From NCBI RefSeq assembly GCF_040802235.1, contig NC_133158.1, positions 19,719,001 through 19,783,000 of the forward strand: a stretch of 64,000 nucleotides of DNA, in the 5' to 3' direction. Positions 1 through 11,984 of this stretch are shown piece by piece. How positions within the stretch are numbered: position 1 is the stretch's first letter; each line of letters begins with the position of its first letter. Source of the stretch: Manis javanica. Taxonomy: Eukaryota > Chordata > Mammalia > Pholidota > Manidae. Under the pieces are notes generated by a model. The model saw only the letters and a program-made list of their open reading frames with translations. It was not told the origin of the DNA and searched no databases. The position numbers and the translations under genes were made by a program.

Positions 1-564
1 TGGGAAGACAGTCCTGTCAGTCTTTGTTCCCTGGGATGTTTGTGGAGCTCTCATTCTTGGCTTGGTCTGTCTTTGGCTGTTTGGAGCCCATGGAGAAAGT
101 CTGCAGGGAGGGTAAGGGAAGGCTGTGTGTGTGTCCAATGCACATCCACTCACACACCTATCGGGCACACCATCCATGTGTCATCACGGGAGTTCAGTCT
201 GGCACAGTGACTCAGCTTCTTAAAAGCTTCACACACAAAAAAATATTTTTAAAAAGTGTCCCTACTCTCACTCATTGCACTCCTTGTAATTCATCCCAAG
301 TTTTCTGCAATTACTGAGGCTTTGATTTATGACAGCCATTCATCAACCCGTGGCCGTAGTGATGGCAGCGGCAGGGTGGAGAGGGCAGAGGGTGGGCTCC
401 ACAGAGCACAGGACACTGGTTGGAGGGCAGAGGGGAGGGAGAGGATGTTCTAAGAAAACTTAGTTATAGGACATGAAATAAGGGGAAATAGCTCAATAGG
501 GAATCCAGAGAGATTTTTCAAAGTACATTCTCAGGTGTGTTTGCAGAGACTGGACTATGCTAAT
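1..564. other. intergenic sequence, no recognised element
   Basis: I see no gene, RNA or clear repeat here. Short open frames have no family resemblance. Confidence 0.5.
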
Positions 565-815
565 TTTATACCTGACAAGGCACATTATATGTGTCCAGAA
601 CTTACTATGCCTCAGGGGCCGGCCCTCCATTCTTTTTACATGTCACATTATTAAGTACTCATTCAAAACCCTCTGTGCCATGATCATTATTCCCATTTTA
701 TAGATGAGGAGGTCAAGTCTGGGAGAAGTTACATTGTTTGCCCAGGATCACACAGCAAACATAAAGAAGAGTTAAAATGTCAACCCAGTCCTGGGCCCTC
801 TGAGCCCACCTGTGC
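565..815 (-). repeat. MIR SINE relic (minus)
   Basis: The stretch around attttatagatgaggagg, then cccaggatcacacagcaaa, matches the reverse complement of the MIR core. It is diverged and its ends are approximate. Confidence 0.7.
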
Positions 816-2109
816 TCCCAGCCAGTCCTGTGTGGCCCCCAAAGTTCAGGCACAACTTTTGGTTTGGGGAGAATCCTTTCCTGAGAAAAGAATGAGAGCA
901 GTACCACTTCCTTTCAGTCCTGGGAAGACGGTTCTTGCCTTCTTGGGGCGAGATGCTGACTAATTATTTATAATAATAGTTTGAGCTAATTTAGCATGGA
1001 CTGGGCTCTGTGCTTTTAACTAAGACCTTAGCGCCCCACAGTGACCTTGTAAAATAGATTGATGATTTCCCCCCTGCCCCCAACCAATTTCCAAAAATGT
1101 TGCCTGTTTACTTCTGTTGTGCTCTGATGTCCTTCCCTGCAATTAGAACCTAAGCTTCTTGAGTGTAGGTACCAATTCTGCTCATTCCCCAGTCAGTTGC
1201 TAGTATCTGATCCAGAGCCTGGTGAATAAGGATTCAGGAAATCATTGTTGAACCCAAAAAAGAATCATGAGTTCAGAGAGGCAGTCAGTGAAGCCTGGAG
1301 AGATAGATAAGTTGCCTAAGATGTCAGGTCTGGGCAGGGCCTGTGGGTGGGTGGGGTGGCCAGGAGCACTCCAATACTCTAAGTAAGAGCTAAAAACTTT
1401 ACTGCTGACTCCAAGGCAACTAGTATGAATGGTTATAATTAGGGGAAACCCAAATTTTAGAAAAAATTTTAGGAGGAAAAAATGTGACCCCTTTCACTGT
1501 GGGTAAGCAAAGCCCCTTCGCCTACCTGTGGTTGGATTTGCCACATGAAAACATGGACTGGCGATGGGTGGAGCGCCACCATCCCATCTTAGGAATTGGA
1601 GTAAGCTGCACATTAAAGTTCTTTTGTATGCAAATTGGGAAACTTCACAGTTCCTATACAAAAACTGCACAAACCATGCAGAGGGGGCCCTGATTTCCCT
1701 GTCTTCTCCTGCTCTGCCATCGGTCTTTCTATGATACCATTTAAAATCCTTTGCTGTGGTTGGGCAGGCAAGAGCACGTGCCCTGGGCCCATACTTCTCC
1801 AAACCCAGAGGGGGAAACCTCAGGGAATTCATTTTAAAAAAACGCTGTGGTGTTCCCAGGACTTGACCCCAGAGGCGGGTCCTTTCCCTCTGCTGAGGCC
1901 TGAGCAATGACTTTGCTACTGGAGGCGGGGAGGCTGAGACTAGGAGGGCCAGGAAGACACTATCTGGGCTTCAGAAAAGAGAGTCAGCTTGCAAACAGTT
2001 GCCCAGTTCTTTTTCCTTTTTCCATTGTAGTCGTCCCTTACTATAATTTATTAAGAACTCACTGCTCTCTCTCATCAGGCATTGTCCTTAATCAGGGTAT
2101 CTCAGCATG
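816..2109. other. intergenic sequence with an L2 tail near 1098-1255
   Basis: Around 1098-1255 the order 'gaacctaagcttcttgagtg', a short gap and 'cagagcctggtgaataagga' resembles the 3' end of an L2 LINE on the plus strand. The rest shows nothing I recognise. Confidence 0.45.
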
Positions 2110-2320
2110 GACAGCAGTGCCATTCACAGCCAGATAATCCTGTGCACTGGGGGCTGTCCTGAGCATTACAGGGGTGTCAGCAGCCCCAGGGCCTTTGCTC
2201 ACTAGATGCCAGTAGTGCTCCTTTTCCATTTATGACAACTGAAAATGCTTCAGGACATTGCTAAATGTCCCCTGGGAGGCCAAACCACCCAGGTTGAGAA
2301 GCCCTGGGCTAAGCGATTTG
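2110..2320 (+). repeat. hAT-Charlie DNA-transposon relic, MER20-type
   Basis: The sequence contains gggggctgtcctgagcatta, ctagatgccagtagtgctcc, and ends ggttgagaagccctggg. This is the order seen in the short non-autonomous element I know as MER20. A second copy lies near 20386-20622. Confidence 0.6.
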
Positions 2321-2589
2321 CATACATCATAGCACTTAATCAACTACCCAGCCCCGCTATTCTGCCATTTGCAGGGCTGGTGCCTGACGCACAGGGAAGT
2401 TCAATGTCACACCCGCATCTCCACCCGAGGGAGCAGCAGGGCTGTGTGTCCCCAGAGCTGTGCTTTTTCACCAGAGTATTCTCTGTCACCCTGAGAAGTG
2501 CGGTGGGGTTTTCCTAGAAACCCTTGTTTCCTACTCTAGCTGAGAAAATTCTTTTGAAAAGAAGGCTTCCAATTTGTTCAACCCATAGT

Positions 2590-2695
2590 TTTGGAGGACG
2601 TGTGAGGTGCCAGGCACCGTTTCGGGTGCTGGGAGGGATGCCACCGTGAATGAGATCATAAAAACCCCAGCCTTGTGGGGTTGAGAATATGTGCA
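2590..2695 (-). repeat. L2 LINE fragment (minus)
   Basis: gaggtgccaggcaccgtttc followed by ggtgctgggagggatgccac matches the reverse complement of the L2 3' end. Confidence 0.6.
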
Positions 2696-4104
2696 AATAT
2701 GCAGCGTCTCAGTCCCTGAGCAGCTTCGGGACAAGGGAAAGGGCAGTGTGGCCACGTCATTACCCAGGTGACAGCTTACGGTGACGCTGCTTTTCTTCCT
2801 AGTGTTACTTACTGATGTTGTTATCGTTATTCTGTTATTCTCCTAACAGTGACCTCAGTTTAAGAGCTTTACTCCAGCCCACCTTTGAATTCCCAGGCAC
2901 CGCAATTTAGCTTTTAAAACCGAACTCTGGGCTACCTCGGTAGAAATTGAAAAGAGGCCCAGGATCAGAAAGCATATGTATTTTTAACGCTGTATTGAAA
3001 AATACCTGCTCAGCACTTTTTTCAGGTCCAATCAGTTAAATTTCTTCTCGCTTTCTCTCCCTTCTTGGGTAAATGATGAGGTTTCGATGTTCTTGCGAGT
3101 CATTTAATAATAAAGGCATGGATCTAGCCCATTTAAACTCCCCCCTAATGGGCTAGAGTTGATGTTGTGATTTTTTTTTTTAAAAAAGGAGAATTTTGTT
3201 TCATTTTAGGTTCAATGTGAATCTTCAATGTAAGAGCACACACATAAGTTTCTAACACTTATGGAAGTCTTTTGATAAATGGCACCATAAACGCAGGCAA
3301 TTTCCTACATCTCGGTCATAGGGTTTTGAAATTTACAAGGTTTCTCTTTAATACAATTGTCTGTGTCGGCTAACAGGCAGTTTTACAGTCTATCCGTATT
3401 TATCATTAGGATAAAAAAAAGTACCCTCCCCTTAGATTCTTTATTCTCACAGGAACATAAATAATTCCAAATAACCAGCAATATCTTGGCTACATTTGAT
3501 TTCGTAGCTCAGGGGGGAATAGCTCCTATTTTCTGTTAAACCCCTTTCTGCCATGTGCTTTTGAGTTTTGAAAGGCCTGGGCAAATTCTAAAATGCATGT
3601 TATGAATCTGATTCATGTATAAAAAATGTCAAAATGTAGTTTTGAAATAATCATGACATGATTGAAGTTCCTCAGAGCACTTTTCACACCTTTACCTTCG
3701 GCTACTTTGGGGGAAGAGAAGGGAAATGTATTCAGAGTGGTAAATTTCTAGGTTGCATTTGAGATGGTCTCAGCTCACAGATTTATAGAATTGTTGGAAA
3801 TTGAGTTATGTTTCTAGCATATTGGTACAATCAGTGTGTCATCCTATTAAAACAATGAGATCCAATCAGTTTTCCCCCAAAATGCCTAAATTAACCTATC
3901 TCAATAGTTTTTAATGGTTATTTTAAAAATAGATGTTGGCCCTACTCTATATGCATCTAACTGCTACTCATATGTTATAAAATGTAACAAGATAAATATA
4001 TGTGTAAGCGAGAAATATATTGTATCTTAGGTGTGTAAAAATATGTGTTTATTTACTATTATTTACTGCAGGTTGCTCACAAGCCACTTTATCAGGACTG
4101 TTTT
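2696..4104. other. AT-rich unique sequence with an 11-bp hairpin
   Basis: No repeat family was recognised. A perfect inverted repeat, tctagcccatt / aatgggctaga, occupies 3123-3133 and 3147-3157. The segment 3929-3995 recurs at 6891-6958. Confidence 0.5.
3929..3995 (+). repeat. 67-bp segment, direct copy at 6891-6958
   Basis: It runs from atagatgttg to taacaagataa and is matched at 6891-6958 with about four differences. It has low complexity only at the ends. Its central part, tactctatatgcatctaa, is identical in the two copies. Confidence 0.8.
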
Positions 4105-4530
4105 GCAATTAAAAAAAAATGGAAAACGACAGAGACTTAACAACATTAACTTTTCTTTCACATAAGAAGCCTGGAGATGGGAGGTTCAGGGCTGATATAT
4201 GATGGCACCAAAGAATTCATCAGGGCCCCTGGCTGCTTCTAATCATTTGTTCTCCTTCTTTAGTGTGTGGTAATTGTCTCATGGTCCAGAAATGGTTACT
4301 GGGGCACCAGGCATCACAGTCAGGTTCCAGACAGCAGGAAAGAAAAAGAAGTCTCTGCTTATATTCTTTTAAGAAGACTTTGTAGAAGTTTCACACAACA
4401 TTTCTATGTATATCTAATTGGCCAAAACTTAATTACATGGTCGCATCTAACTGCAGGGTGGGATGAGAGGACTAGTAGATCAGAACTTGTGGAATACCCT
4501 GGAACATCTCAGCTTAGTGCACGCAATCAG
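4105..4530. repeat. ancient interspersed repeat, family not named (copy 1)
   Basis: The order 'catggtccagaaatggttac', 'cagcaggaaagaaaaagaag' and 'ggccaaaacttaattacatg' resembles an old mammalian element with the features 'CATGGTCCAAGATGGCTGC' and 'GGCCAGAACTTAGTCACATGG'. A related copy lies at 9055-9430. A 176-codon open frame across it is not a gene. Confidence 0.5.
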
Positions 4531-5905
4531 AGGGAGCCAGAGCCTCCCAGATCTTTACCCTATTTCTCCTCTTTCCACCCTAAATGTTTGTTTCAGAGAG
4601 GTGAGGTCTCCCCACCACTCTTTGCAGGAAGCATGGTGCCAGCCCCCAAAATTTCTCCCATTCTTTTCTTTCAGGGTCCGACTGGGCAGGCAGATGTAGA
4701 AAAGGAAAAAATCGGGGGCTCTGAGATTGTAAGTCTTTATCCTGCTCTTCTGTCTTATGTCCATTTGTCCCCTTCTCTGTGGACTTCATTGTTCTGAGGT
4801 AAACTGCCTTTCCTTTGCTGTCAGGCTTTATGACTAAGGCTTAGTGGCGAAAGAACTGCAGGGGAAGTAAAAAGAAGAACAATTTATCCTAAGGAAAAAT
4901 GCTTTGTCAAATGTCCTGTGCAAAAGCTGCTTATTTTTAAAGTAACTCACAAACAACACTACGATATCCTGTGTTCCTGTGCATGCATGTGTTTTATTGT
5001 AGATGTCATAAACATCAGTTTAAGTTTTGCCCTGGTCCAGTTAATCAACAAGAACATCAAATTCAGAAAAATCCCATTTAAAAGTTGTTTATAATGCTAT
5101 TAATATGTGTTAACATTAGCAGATATACTATTTGAATGAATACTGAGTTATTTGGGTAAAAAAAAATTAATATATGTATTTTCACTACTGTTAGCGTTTC
5201 CAGTTCCTGGCATGTATTTGTTGCACGAGTGAATAAATGAATGAACGAAGAACAGATATATCTGAAATGAAGGCTGTGGAAGGGGGATAAAAACCAAACA
5301 GAAAGAATTCACAATTCTCAAGATCGGGCTTTTATTTTAACTTTAGATATTGTTTCCCGTTTGGCATTTTGATTGTCTTCATTCAGACTCAGATGCCCCT
5401 CGGCACATTTTTGATCCTGCTCAGAGGCAATATGAAATTTACGCTGTCTGTCACTGGCAGTAATTGCTTTAGGGAACGTCATCAACACACTCCCCCGTCC
5501 AGGCTCTTGCTTGGGGCCGCGCCTCCCCCACACATCAGCTTAGCTCTGTCCAAATGCATGGCCCCCACATTAAGAACATGCTTTATTCTGCCTCCCTTAC
5601 TCGGTGACACTGGAGAAGGAGGATTGTGACAGGGCTGAGAGGGGAGCACCGCTGTTTCTCATGCAATAAACATTTCCCTATCTTTTTCTTCTCTCATGTT
5701 GGTGGCTATTAATTGTAAACTTTCGTGGTATTGGGAGCAGTAAAAAGGGCAGTAAAATTGTTCCTGTGAATTGTGGGGCTCTGGATCTGTGGCATTTATT
5801 TGTTTAGATGTTTATTTATGACTTAAAATCTTTTTTTTTCTTTAAAGATCGAATAAGTCTGCCTGAGAGACTCAGAGTAGTCACTTTTTTTTATAAGGTT
5901 GACCA
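4531..5905. other. intergenic sequence, no clear element
   Basis: There is a MIR/L2-like tail near 5205-5250 (ctggcatgtatttgttgcac, then gaataaatgaatgaacg). Nothing else was recognised. Confidence 0.4.
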
Positions 5906-5941
5906 AATATTAATCTAAAGATTAATAAAGCTCTGCCGGTT
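5906..5941 (+). repeat. 36-bp segment, direct copy at 6842-6877
   Basis: The segment from aatattaatctaaagatt to ctctgccggtt matches 6842-6877 with three differences. Confidence 0.7.
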
Positions 5942-7446
5942 TCTTGAGGCTGTACAAGGTACTATGACTTTTGTCCTGCTTTTTTCTTTTTTTCTTTTTC
6001 TTTGAGAGGAAAGTGCCTTATGATTTCAGGAGGGCTTTATTGAACTATAACTAGAAGTTTGAAGCTTTGTAATGTATCTGTCTAAGAGAAATGACCATCT
6101 CAGTGTTACTGGTATAATATTTGCTGGGTGTCTTATTTGTGGAAGACATTTATTTTGGAAGGAGAAGGCAGGGTTTTCACTGTCCACAGTGGGCTACTGG
6201 CATGATTCCTTGGGTCACCTTCGATCCTTCGAGGAATTTAAACCTGTCCAACACCCTAAATCCCAAACTATATCCTAAAGCAAAATGTCAACAGACATGA
6301 GCAGGGCGTCCTCAAACCCCTCTGGTTCATAGGGAGATGTCTGCTTCACTCACATTTGGAGACAAAAACTGCCTCCGACCCCTAGTGCCCATCACTGGTC
6401 CCCTGTAAACTAAGCTAAGTATTTTGTGTCTATGTTCATTTTTTTCTGTGGCCAAATTCCTACAGAAATATAAGAAAGTAGACAGTGCATGTCTCTGGGT
6501 AAACCACCTTTAGAAATAACTATTATTTGATACATATCGAATTACATGGCTTTTAAAAATGTGGAAAATCTAGACTGTATGGGGACTGTAGAGTTTGGGA
6601 AATGGGCTAAAGCAGAGGAGATGTGGCCATTGCCGAGATCAGTGAATCACGGTCATACCCACTGCCCATTTTAGGGGGAGATTTTGCTGATTTCTGGTGA
6701 GGTAAGAAAAAGACAATCATGGAGGTTCTGTCCTTCCTACTTTTGTGGTATTAAAATGTCATTATTGAAATGATAATGATGTTAGTATTATTTTCTTAAG
6801 TCCTTTCTTAGCGTTGCAGAATGGGTTGTTAGCAAAGTATTAATATTAACCTAAAGATGAATAAAGCTCTGCCAGTTATACAGCATAAATATAGATGTTC
6901 GTCCCTACTCTATATGCATCTAAATGCTACCCATATGTTATAAAATGTAACAAGATAAGAACTTCCACAGAGAACTTCCCATAAAGGAGATCATAGCACC
7001 TGCGACATCAGTCTCAGCCATGTGACTTGCTTTGACTATTTCATGGGCTAAGTGTGTCTTTCCTACCAGAATCTTTCAGATACAGTATATATTTCTCCAT
7101 TATTTCTTTTCTTTCTTTCATAGGGTATGACCTTTTCCATCTGCCTGGGTCTCAAGAGTGAGGATGACATGGAGTAGAGCAGCAGGTAATTCTATTGGGC
7201 ATATTGCAAGAGGATGAAGTAAAATCTTATTGCTGCAAGCCACTGACTGAGGTTTGGGGATGCCTGCTATTGTAGCATGACTTTGCCTAAGCAAACCAGT
7301 ACACTTGGCAAAATTAAGAATGGTCAACCCTCTAGGGAATCCTCAGGTATTTAAAATTTTACATCTGTGAAATTCAAACATCTGGGACTCATTGCTGTGT
7401 GTAAAAATAAAATGGTAGGTAGCAATTTTGATTATTACTCTTGGTC
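5942..7446. other. intergenic sequence around the mosaic block
   Basis: Apart from the mosaic block at 6842-6958, no gene or known repeat was recognised. Confidence 0.4.
6842..6958 (+). repeat. mosaic block made of two nearby sequences
   Basis: Positions 6842-6877 match 5906-5941 and positions 6891-6958 match 3929-3995, both in direct orientation, with 13 bp between the two blocks. No target-site duplication is evident at the edges. Confidence 0.7.
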
Positions 7447-7763
7447 TATACTGTCCAGCGCTGTAGCCACTAACCATACACAGCTATAAAGCACTTACAA
7501 TGTGACTAGTCAGAATTAAGATGTGGTGTAAGTGTGAAATACACACCAGATGTCAAAGACTTAATACAAAAGAATGTGAAATATCTCAATTTTTAATTTT
7601 AACTGTTCATTGAAATGATGATGTTCTGAATCTATTGCATCGTAATCAAATAGCAGCAGAATTAATTTTGCCTATTTTTATTTATTTCTTAACGTGGCTA
7701 CTCAACATTTTCAAACTACCTATGTGGGTCACATTAGATTTTCATCGGACAGCACTGCTCTCC
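7447..7763 (-). repeat. hAT-type DNA transposon relic (MER3-like ends)
   Basis: It begins tactgtccagcgctgtagcc and ends ttcatcggacagcactg. The ends are the inverted 'CTGTCCAAT' type, and actaaccatacacagctata matches the 'ACTAGCCACATGTGGCTA' core. A related element lies at 57168-57743. Confidence 0.6.
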
Positions 7764-7765
7764 TA

Positions 7766-7965
7766 GGCTCTGAGGTCAAACAGCCTTGGGTTTCTATCTT
7801 AGCTCTGCCAATGTATGCCAGTGAGACCTTGTAAAACTTGCTTCATGTCTTGTACTCCTTCCTCATCTGTAAGGCAGAGGGAACAATATTTGCCTCCCAA
7901 AGATATTATGAGGGCTAAATAAGATCGGGAACATAAATTCTGTAGCCCATAGTACATGCCCTTCT
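7766..7965 (+). repeat. MIR SINE relic (plus)
   Basis: gctctgaggtcaaacagcct, tatcttagctctgccaatgt and ttcctcatctgtaaggcaga follow the MIR consensus in order. Confidence 0.75.
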
Positions 7966-9054
7966 CAATGATGTGTTTTTTTGAGGCTCCATTTGCATTG
8001 CAATTTGCTCATATTTTCTGCCAGGGAGGGGGTAGGTCAGTCCATTTCAGAACTTCCAATTGCCTCTGGAATTGGGAGCCTTGGAGTCATGAGTGAGAGG
8101 AACTGGTTGGGCCAAACCTTTACTCTAAATAACATAAGCGAGGCATTCTCATTCTGCTTCTATACTGTGGTGCCTCCGTCTTGGACTACTGTTCACCCTG
8201 ATTTCATTATTTACTTCTTTAGAAAATGCAAATGGCTCATACACTCTAATGGATTATGCTGGGATGTTCATCTTGAAATCATTCATCTTTATTGATTCTT
8301 TTGACACAACACATTTGGGGTGCCTGAAAAACAAATTCCCTGTGGGCTACAAATTAATTTCCTTCATGAATTTACTTAAAGATGCCATGCTAGATTATTT
8401 TTCCTGATGCCCGATCCACGAGACAGATTGAGTCATTTGAAAAATGTCTGTCTTACCAGTATAAAACATTTTTATATAAAAACTCACCTCTACTTTAGAT
8501 TCAAATTAATTTATGTATATTTATTTTAGGAATATTTGGAATCTCTTTGAGAGTTCTTTGTATATGTGCATAGCAGTGGGCAAAGTTTTAAAGCATCATG
8601 AACATCATAAATCTATTGATCAAAAAGCTTCAAACTGGTAGATTGCCTCATATTGCAAGTTACGAATTATGAAGTTGCAAACTTTATGCTGCATAACTGA
8701 AGTGCAGGCCATTACCCTTCTTTGTATCTTCCCCAAAGGGTTTCTCCTTGTTTCCATCAGCAAGGCCTAAGTTAAATGAGAGGAGATTGCATCTAACATT
8801 TTGGGGAAGCATATCAAAAGTCCAGGGTTGAGGCACTGTGACTGTCAACTCACAGTACCACCACCGCCATCAGCAGCCTATGTTGTTGGGCTCTGATATA
8901 TACAAGGCACTATACTGAGTGCTTCCCTGAGCTTCTACTCTCCTGAAATCCCTGTTAGTCCATCTCATTGCTTGGGACACTTTTTCTCTCCAGAATGCAC
9001 TCTGGGATTCTGAGCCTCCTTAATTACCATTATTATGTATCCTTAGGTTCAGCT
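7966..9054. other. intergenic sequence, no recognised element
   Basis: AT-rich unique sequence. The short open frames have no family match. Confidence 0.4.
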
Positions 9055-9430
9055 ACAAAGGAAAGATAACCCAAAATAACAGTGATTTAAATAAGACTGA
9101 AGTTTATTTCTCTCCTATGTAAATAAAGACCTGAGGTAGGCATCCAGAGCTGCTAGTGTGACCTCCCAAATCCCCGGGGATTCAGCTCCCTTTTGTTCTG
9201 CTGCTCTGCAGTTCTCTACCTCATGGTCCAAAATGGCTGTTTGAACTCCTGCCATCATGTCCACATGTCAGTCAGCAGAAAAAAAAGAAGGAAAAGAAGG
9301 GTGTGCCCATAGCTTTTTAAGATGGCTTTCTACACATTGCATATCACACTTCTGCTTACATAAGTGTAGTCTCTTAGTTGTATCAAGCTGCCAAGGAGGT
9401 TGGGAGATACTGTCTTGATTCAAGCAGCCA
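9055..9430. repeat. ancient interspersed repeat, family not named (copy 2)
   Basis: agtgatttaaataagactga, tcatggtccaaaatggctgt and gtcagtcagcagaaaaaaaa appear in the same order as at 4105-4530, so both belong to one family. This copy is the more complete. Confidence 0.55.
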
Positions 9431-9559
9431 TGTTCCTGCTAAAATTTAGAGATTTTATTAATAAGGAAGAAGAAGGGGAGAGAAGATATTGATGCAAAGA
9501 GCTAGTAATATCTTCTGTATCATCTTTCATTCAGTAATCCTTTAATAGAGAGTTTTGTA

Positions 9560-9870
9560 GACCTTATTCATAATGCCTGAAAGCCCTTGCTTCCAGCCAA
9601 TGAGGAAGGTGGTGTTATTCCCATTTTTCAGATAGGAAACTAAGCTTCAAAAAATTTGCCTTTCTACTAAATCAAGGTCATACTAATAATGGTAATTATT
9701 ATTACTGTGAACATTTTATGTGCATTGCCACCATTAATTTCTGTCTCTTCCAAATTCAATGACTTGGTTCTATTATACCCCAATTTTACATATGAGGAAA
9801 TAAATGTTGGATAACTTGTCCAAGGTCACAGGTTACAAAATAAAAGGAACAGCTTGTTGTAGAACACAGC
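9560..9870 (-). repeat. two MIR relics (minus)
   Basis: gttattcccatttttcagat at about 9614 and cccaattttacatatgagga at about 9780, the latter followed by ccaaggtcacagg, are reverse complements of the MIR core. Confidence 0.6.
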
Positions 9871-9894
9871 TATGTGCTTCAAACTTTTTGGACC

Positions 9895-10530
9895 ATTTTT
9901 AGTTTTCCATTACTGTCATAAAAATGACCACAAATTTAGGGGCTTGAAACTATACCCATTTATGATCTCATGGTTCCATAGTTGAGAAGTCCTGTGGGCC
10001 TGGCTGGTTTCTTGGTTCTGGGTTCCCCAAGTCTGGAATCACTGAGCTCCATTGTAACTCCGGGGAGAGGAAATCCTGGGGCAAAGTACATCTAAAACTG
10101 AAACCAGTCAAAGGGAGAAATAAAGTTTAAAGCCCATTTATTGCTTACAAACTGCAGTCCGGGGCCTTCTCTCCCCGGCTCTGGCAGAAGCAAGCAAGAC
10201 CTCCCCCCAGCCTCTTAGGTTCAGGTAAACCCTCAGTTGCCCAGGTACTTACCCATTGATATGGAGATGGACTACTTCTCTCCGCCCCCAGGAATGCCTG
10301 TTGATATGTAGATGCACTAAAGCCAGCTGAGATATTCTGGAAATATTACAATTTTACCCACATCCACGATCTCAGAAAATCTCCTTGTTTGAAGATCCTC
10401 TGATTAGTAACCTTAATTCCATCTGTAAAAATCCCTTTTGTCATGTAACATAACATTCACAAATTCAGGGGTGTGAGGTATAGAATGTTTAGGGGATTGT
10501 TAGTCACAGATTGTAACCTAGAGTAAAACC
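9895..10530. repeat. mammalian repeat of the ACCACAAATTTAGGGGCTTG type, split by an LTR
   Basis: The head (ttactgtcataaaaatgacc, then acaaatttaggggcttgaaa) is at 9905-10052. The tail (gattagtaaccttaattcca, ttttgtcatgtaacataaca) is at 10400-10450. Copies of the same family occur at about 25860-26240 and 48240-48665. I do not assign a Repbase name. Confidence 0.5.
10053..10362 (-). mobile_element. probable solo ERV LTR (minus)
   Basis: This block interrupts the surrounding repeat. On the plus strand it starts TGTAACTCC and ends ACCCACA. On the minus strand it contains the polyadenylation-type segment gcaataaatgggctttaaac followed by a gammaretrovirus-like U5. Flanks are tccat on the left and tccac on the right, an imperfect 5-bp target duplication. 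No internal viral genes are present. Confidence 0.55.
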
Positions 10531-11544
10531 TACCTTTTCCACTGCATCCCAGCACACCTATGTAATAAAGAGTTGAAATGAGTTTCAGCAAACAATACTT
10601 ACCTGTTGAATTGTATTACTGTGCTTTTAAGAAATGCCAGGCTTGACCCAGCCAATGACCTAGAGCTTGAAAAACTCTGTCTAAGCTTCACGCATTTCCA
10701 CCGCTGTAACCTCAGTCTCGTCATCTTCTGTCTGGATACTCATGAGCACGGCCCCGTGGCTCTTGACTTTCCCACTTCCAGGCCTCCTTCGAGAGAACTT
10801 ACAAACACAGCACCTCTGGCCTGCACTGCACACGTGTAGCTTTCTCCCAGATATCTGCACGCCCCATGGTTCCCAGCTGAGGACCCTGATGGGCATTTTG
10901 AAAGTGTCCCAGAGTGAGGTGATCCCAAGGCCTTGGGGAAGACTCTGACTTCAAAGATGGCAAGTGGGTTTAGCTTTGATCTACTGGTAATGTCTCAGAC
11001 GGCAGCGCTGTGAAAAGCACAGTGAAGCCCATGAAGGTCAGGCAGAGGGTGTCAATTAGGGATGTCTGCTGTGGACGTAGGAGGGAGGGAGAGATGGGCC
11101 GAGCGCCGGGCATTTTCATCTCCAGGGGTAGCGGATGTCTGTCTCACTGCCCGCCAATTAGCAGAACCAAAAGAAACATCCCTCGAAAAGCAAAAAACCA
11201 AAATAAAAGGGGAGAGACGTTAAGCAGGGCTAGATCTGAATTTTAAGAAGAAAAAGGTCTCCTGTTTGTGTGGAGAACAAGATAAATAAGGGCCAGCAAT
11301 TCACAGGCGGCTGAGGAGAAAAAACGAGTTTTGTAATTTGGGAGCGGAAGTGGGAAGGCTAGAAATCACTTTCTTAGGCTAAACGAATTCTAAGCTCATT
11401 AAAGCCTCTTGCTGCTTTTACAACCATCCTCAGCACCATAAATCTGTGCTTTATCATTTGGAGAGGGCTTTGTATTTCCCTCGTTCCTTGGTGGCTTTTC
11501 TGCTTCCTCACACCAGAGGTCAGGGGCTCAAACACCTACAAGGG
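10531..11544. other. unique sequence, possible conserved non-coding element at 10960-11460
   Basis: No repeat was recognised. The part from about 10960 is of mixed composition and lacks the decay typical of neutral relics, but conservation cannot be judged from one sequence. Confidence 0.3.
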
Positions 11545-11835
11545 AGGCCACATCACGATCTGGTTCAAAGCCCTGCTCCGGAGTCAGGCGGCCTGGGTTG
11601 AAATCCCAGCTCTGCCACTTATAATGGGCTTGATTTTTCAGCAAGTTGCTTAACTTCTTGGTGCCTCAGTTTGTCTCGCATGCCCTTTACAGTTGTGGGT
11701 GCAGGGCAGCTGGTGGCATTTGCCAATCGAAAGCCTGTGGATAATGCTTCCTGCTTTGTAGGTTCTTTGCAAGAATAAATAAGATCATGTGTGAAGACCA
11801 TGAGCCGTATAGTCAGGGACTGATAAACACCGCTT
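11545..11835 (+). repeat. MIR SINE relic (plus), nearly complete
   Basis: gcctgggttgaaatcccagc, tctgccacttataatgggct and ttcttggtgcctcagtttgt follow the MIR consensus in order, with the tail to about 11835. Confidence 0.8.
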
Positions 11836-11984
11836 AATCAGAATTGATGGCTCCTGATTATGCCATCCCTTTGTGATGCTTTAAGTTTTAGTTTACATGT
11901 TTCTCTCTCCCAGGGAGGACAGTTGAAAGGCCAGCCTCACCTTCTGTGCCTCTCAGTATGTAACAGGACGGACTGAATTTCATT

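Noticed and set aside
611..626. aggggccggccctcca resembling the start of a horse or bat SINE
   Set aside because: Only about ten bases match and the rest does not follow any SINE consensus.
4267..4797. 176-codon plus-strand open frame
   Set aside because: It starts inside an ancient interspersed repeat, has no family resemblance and no exon signals. Frames of this size occur by chance in 64 kb.
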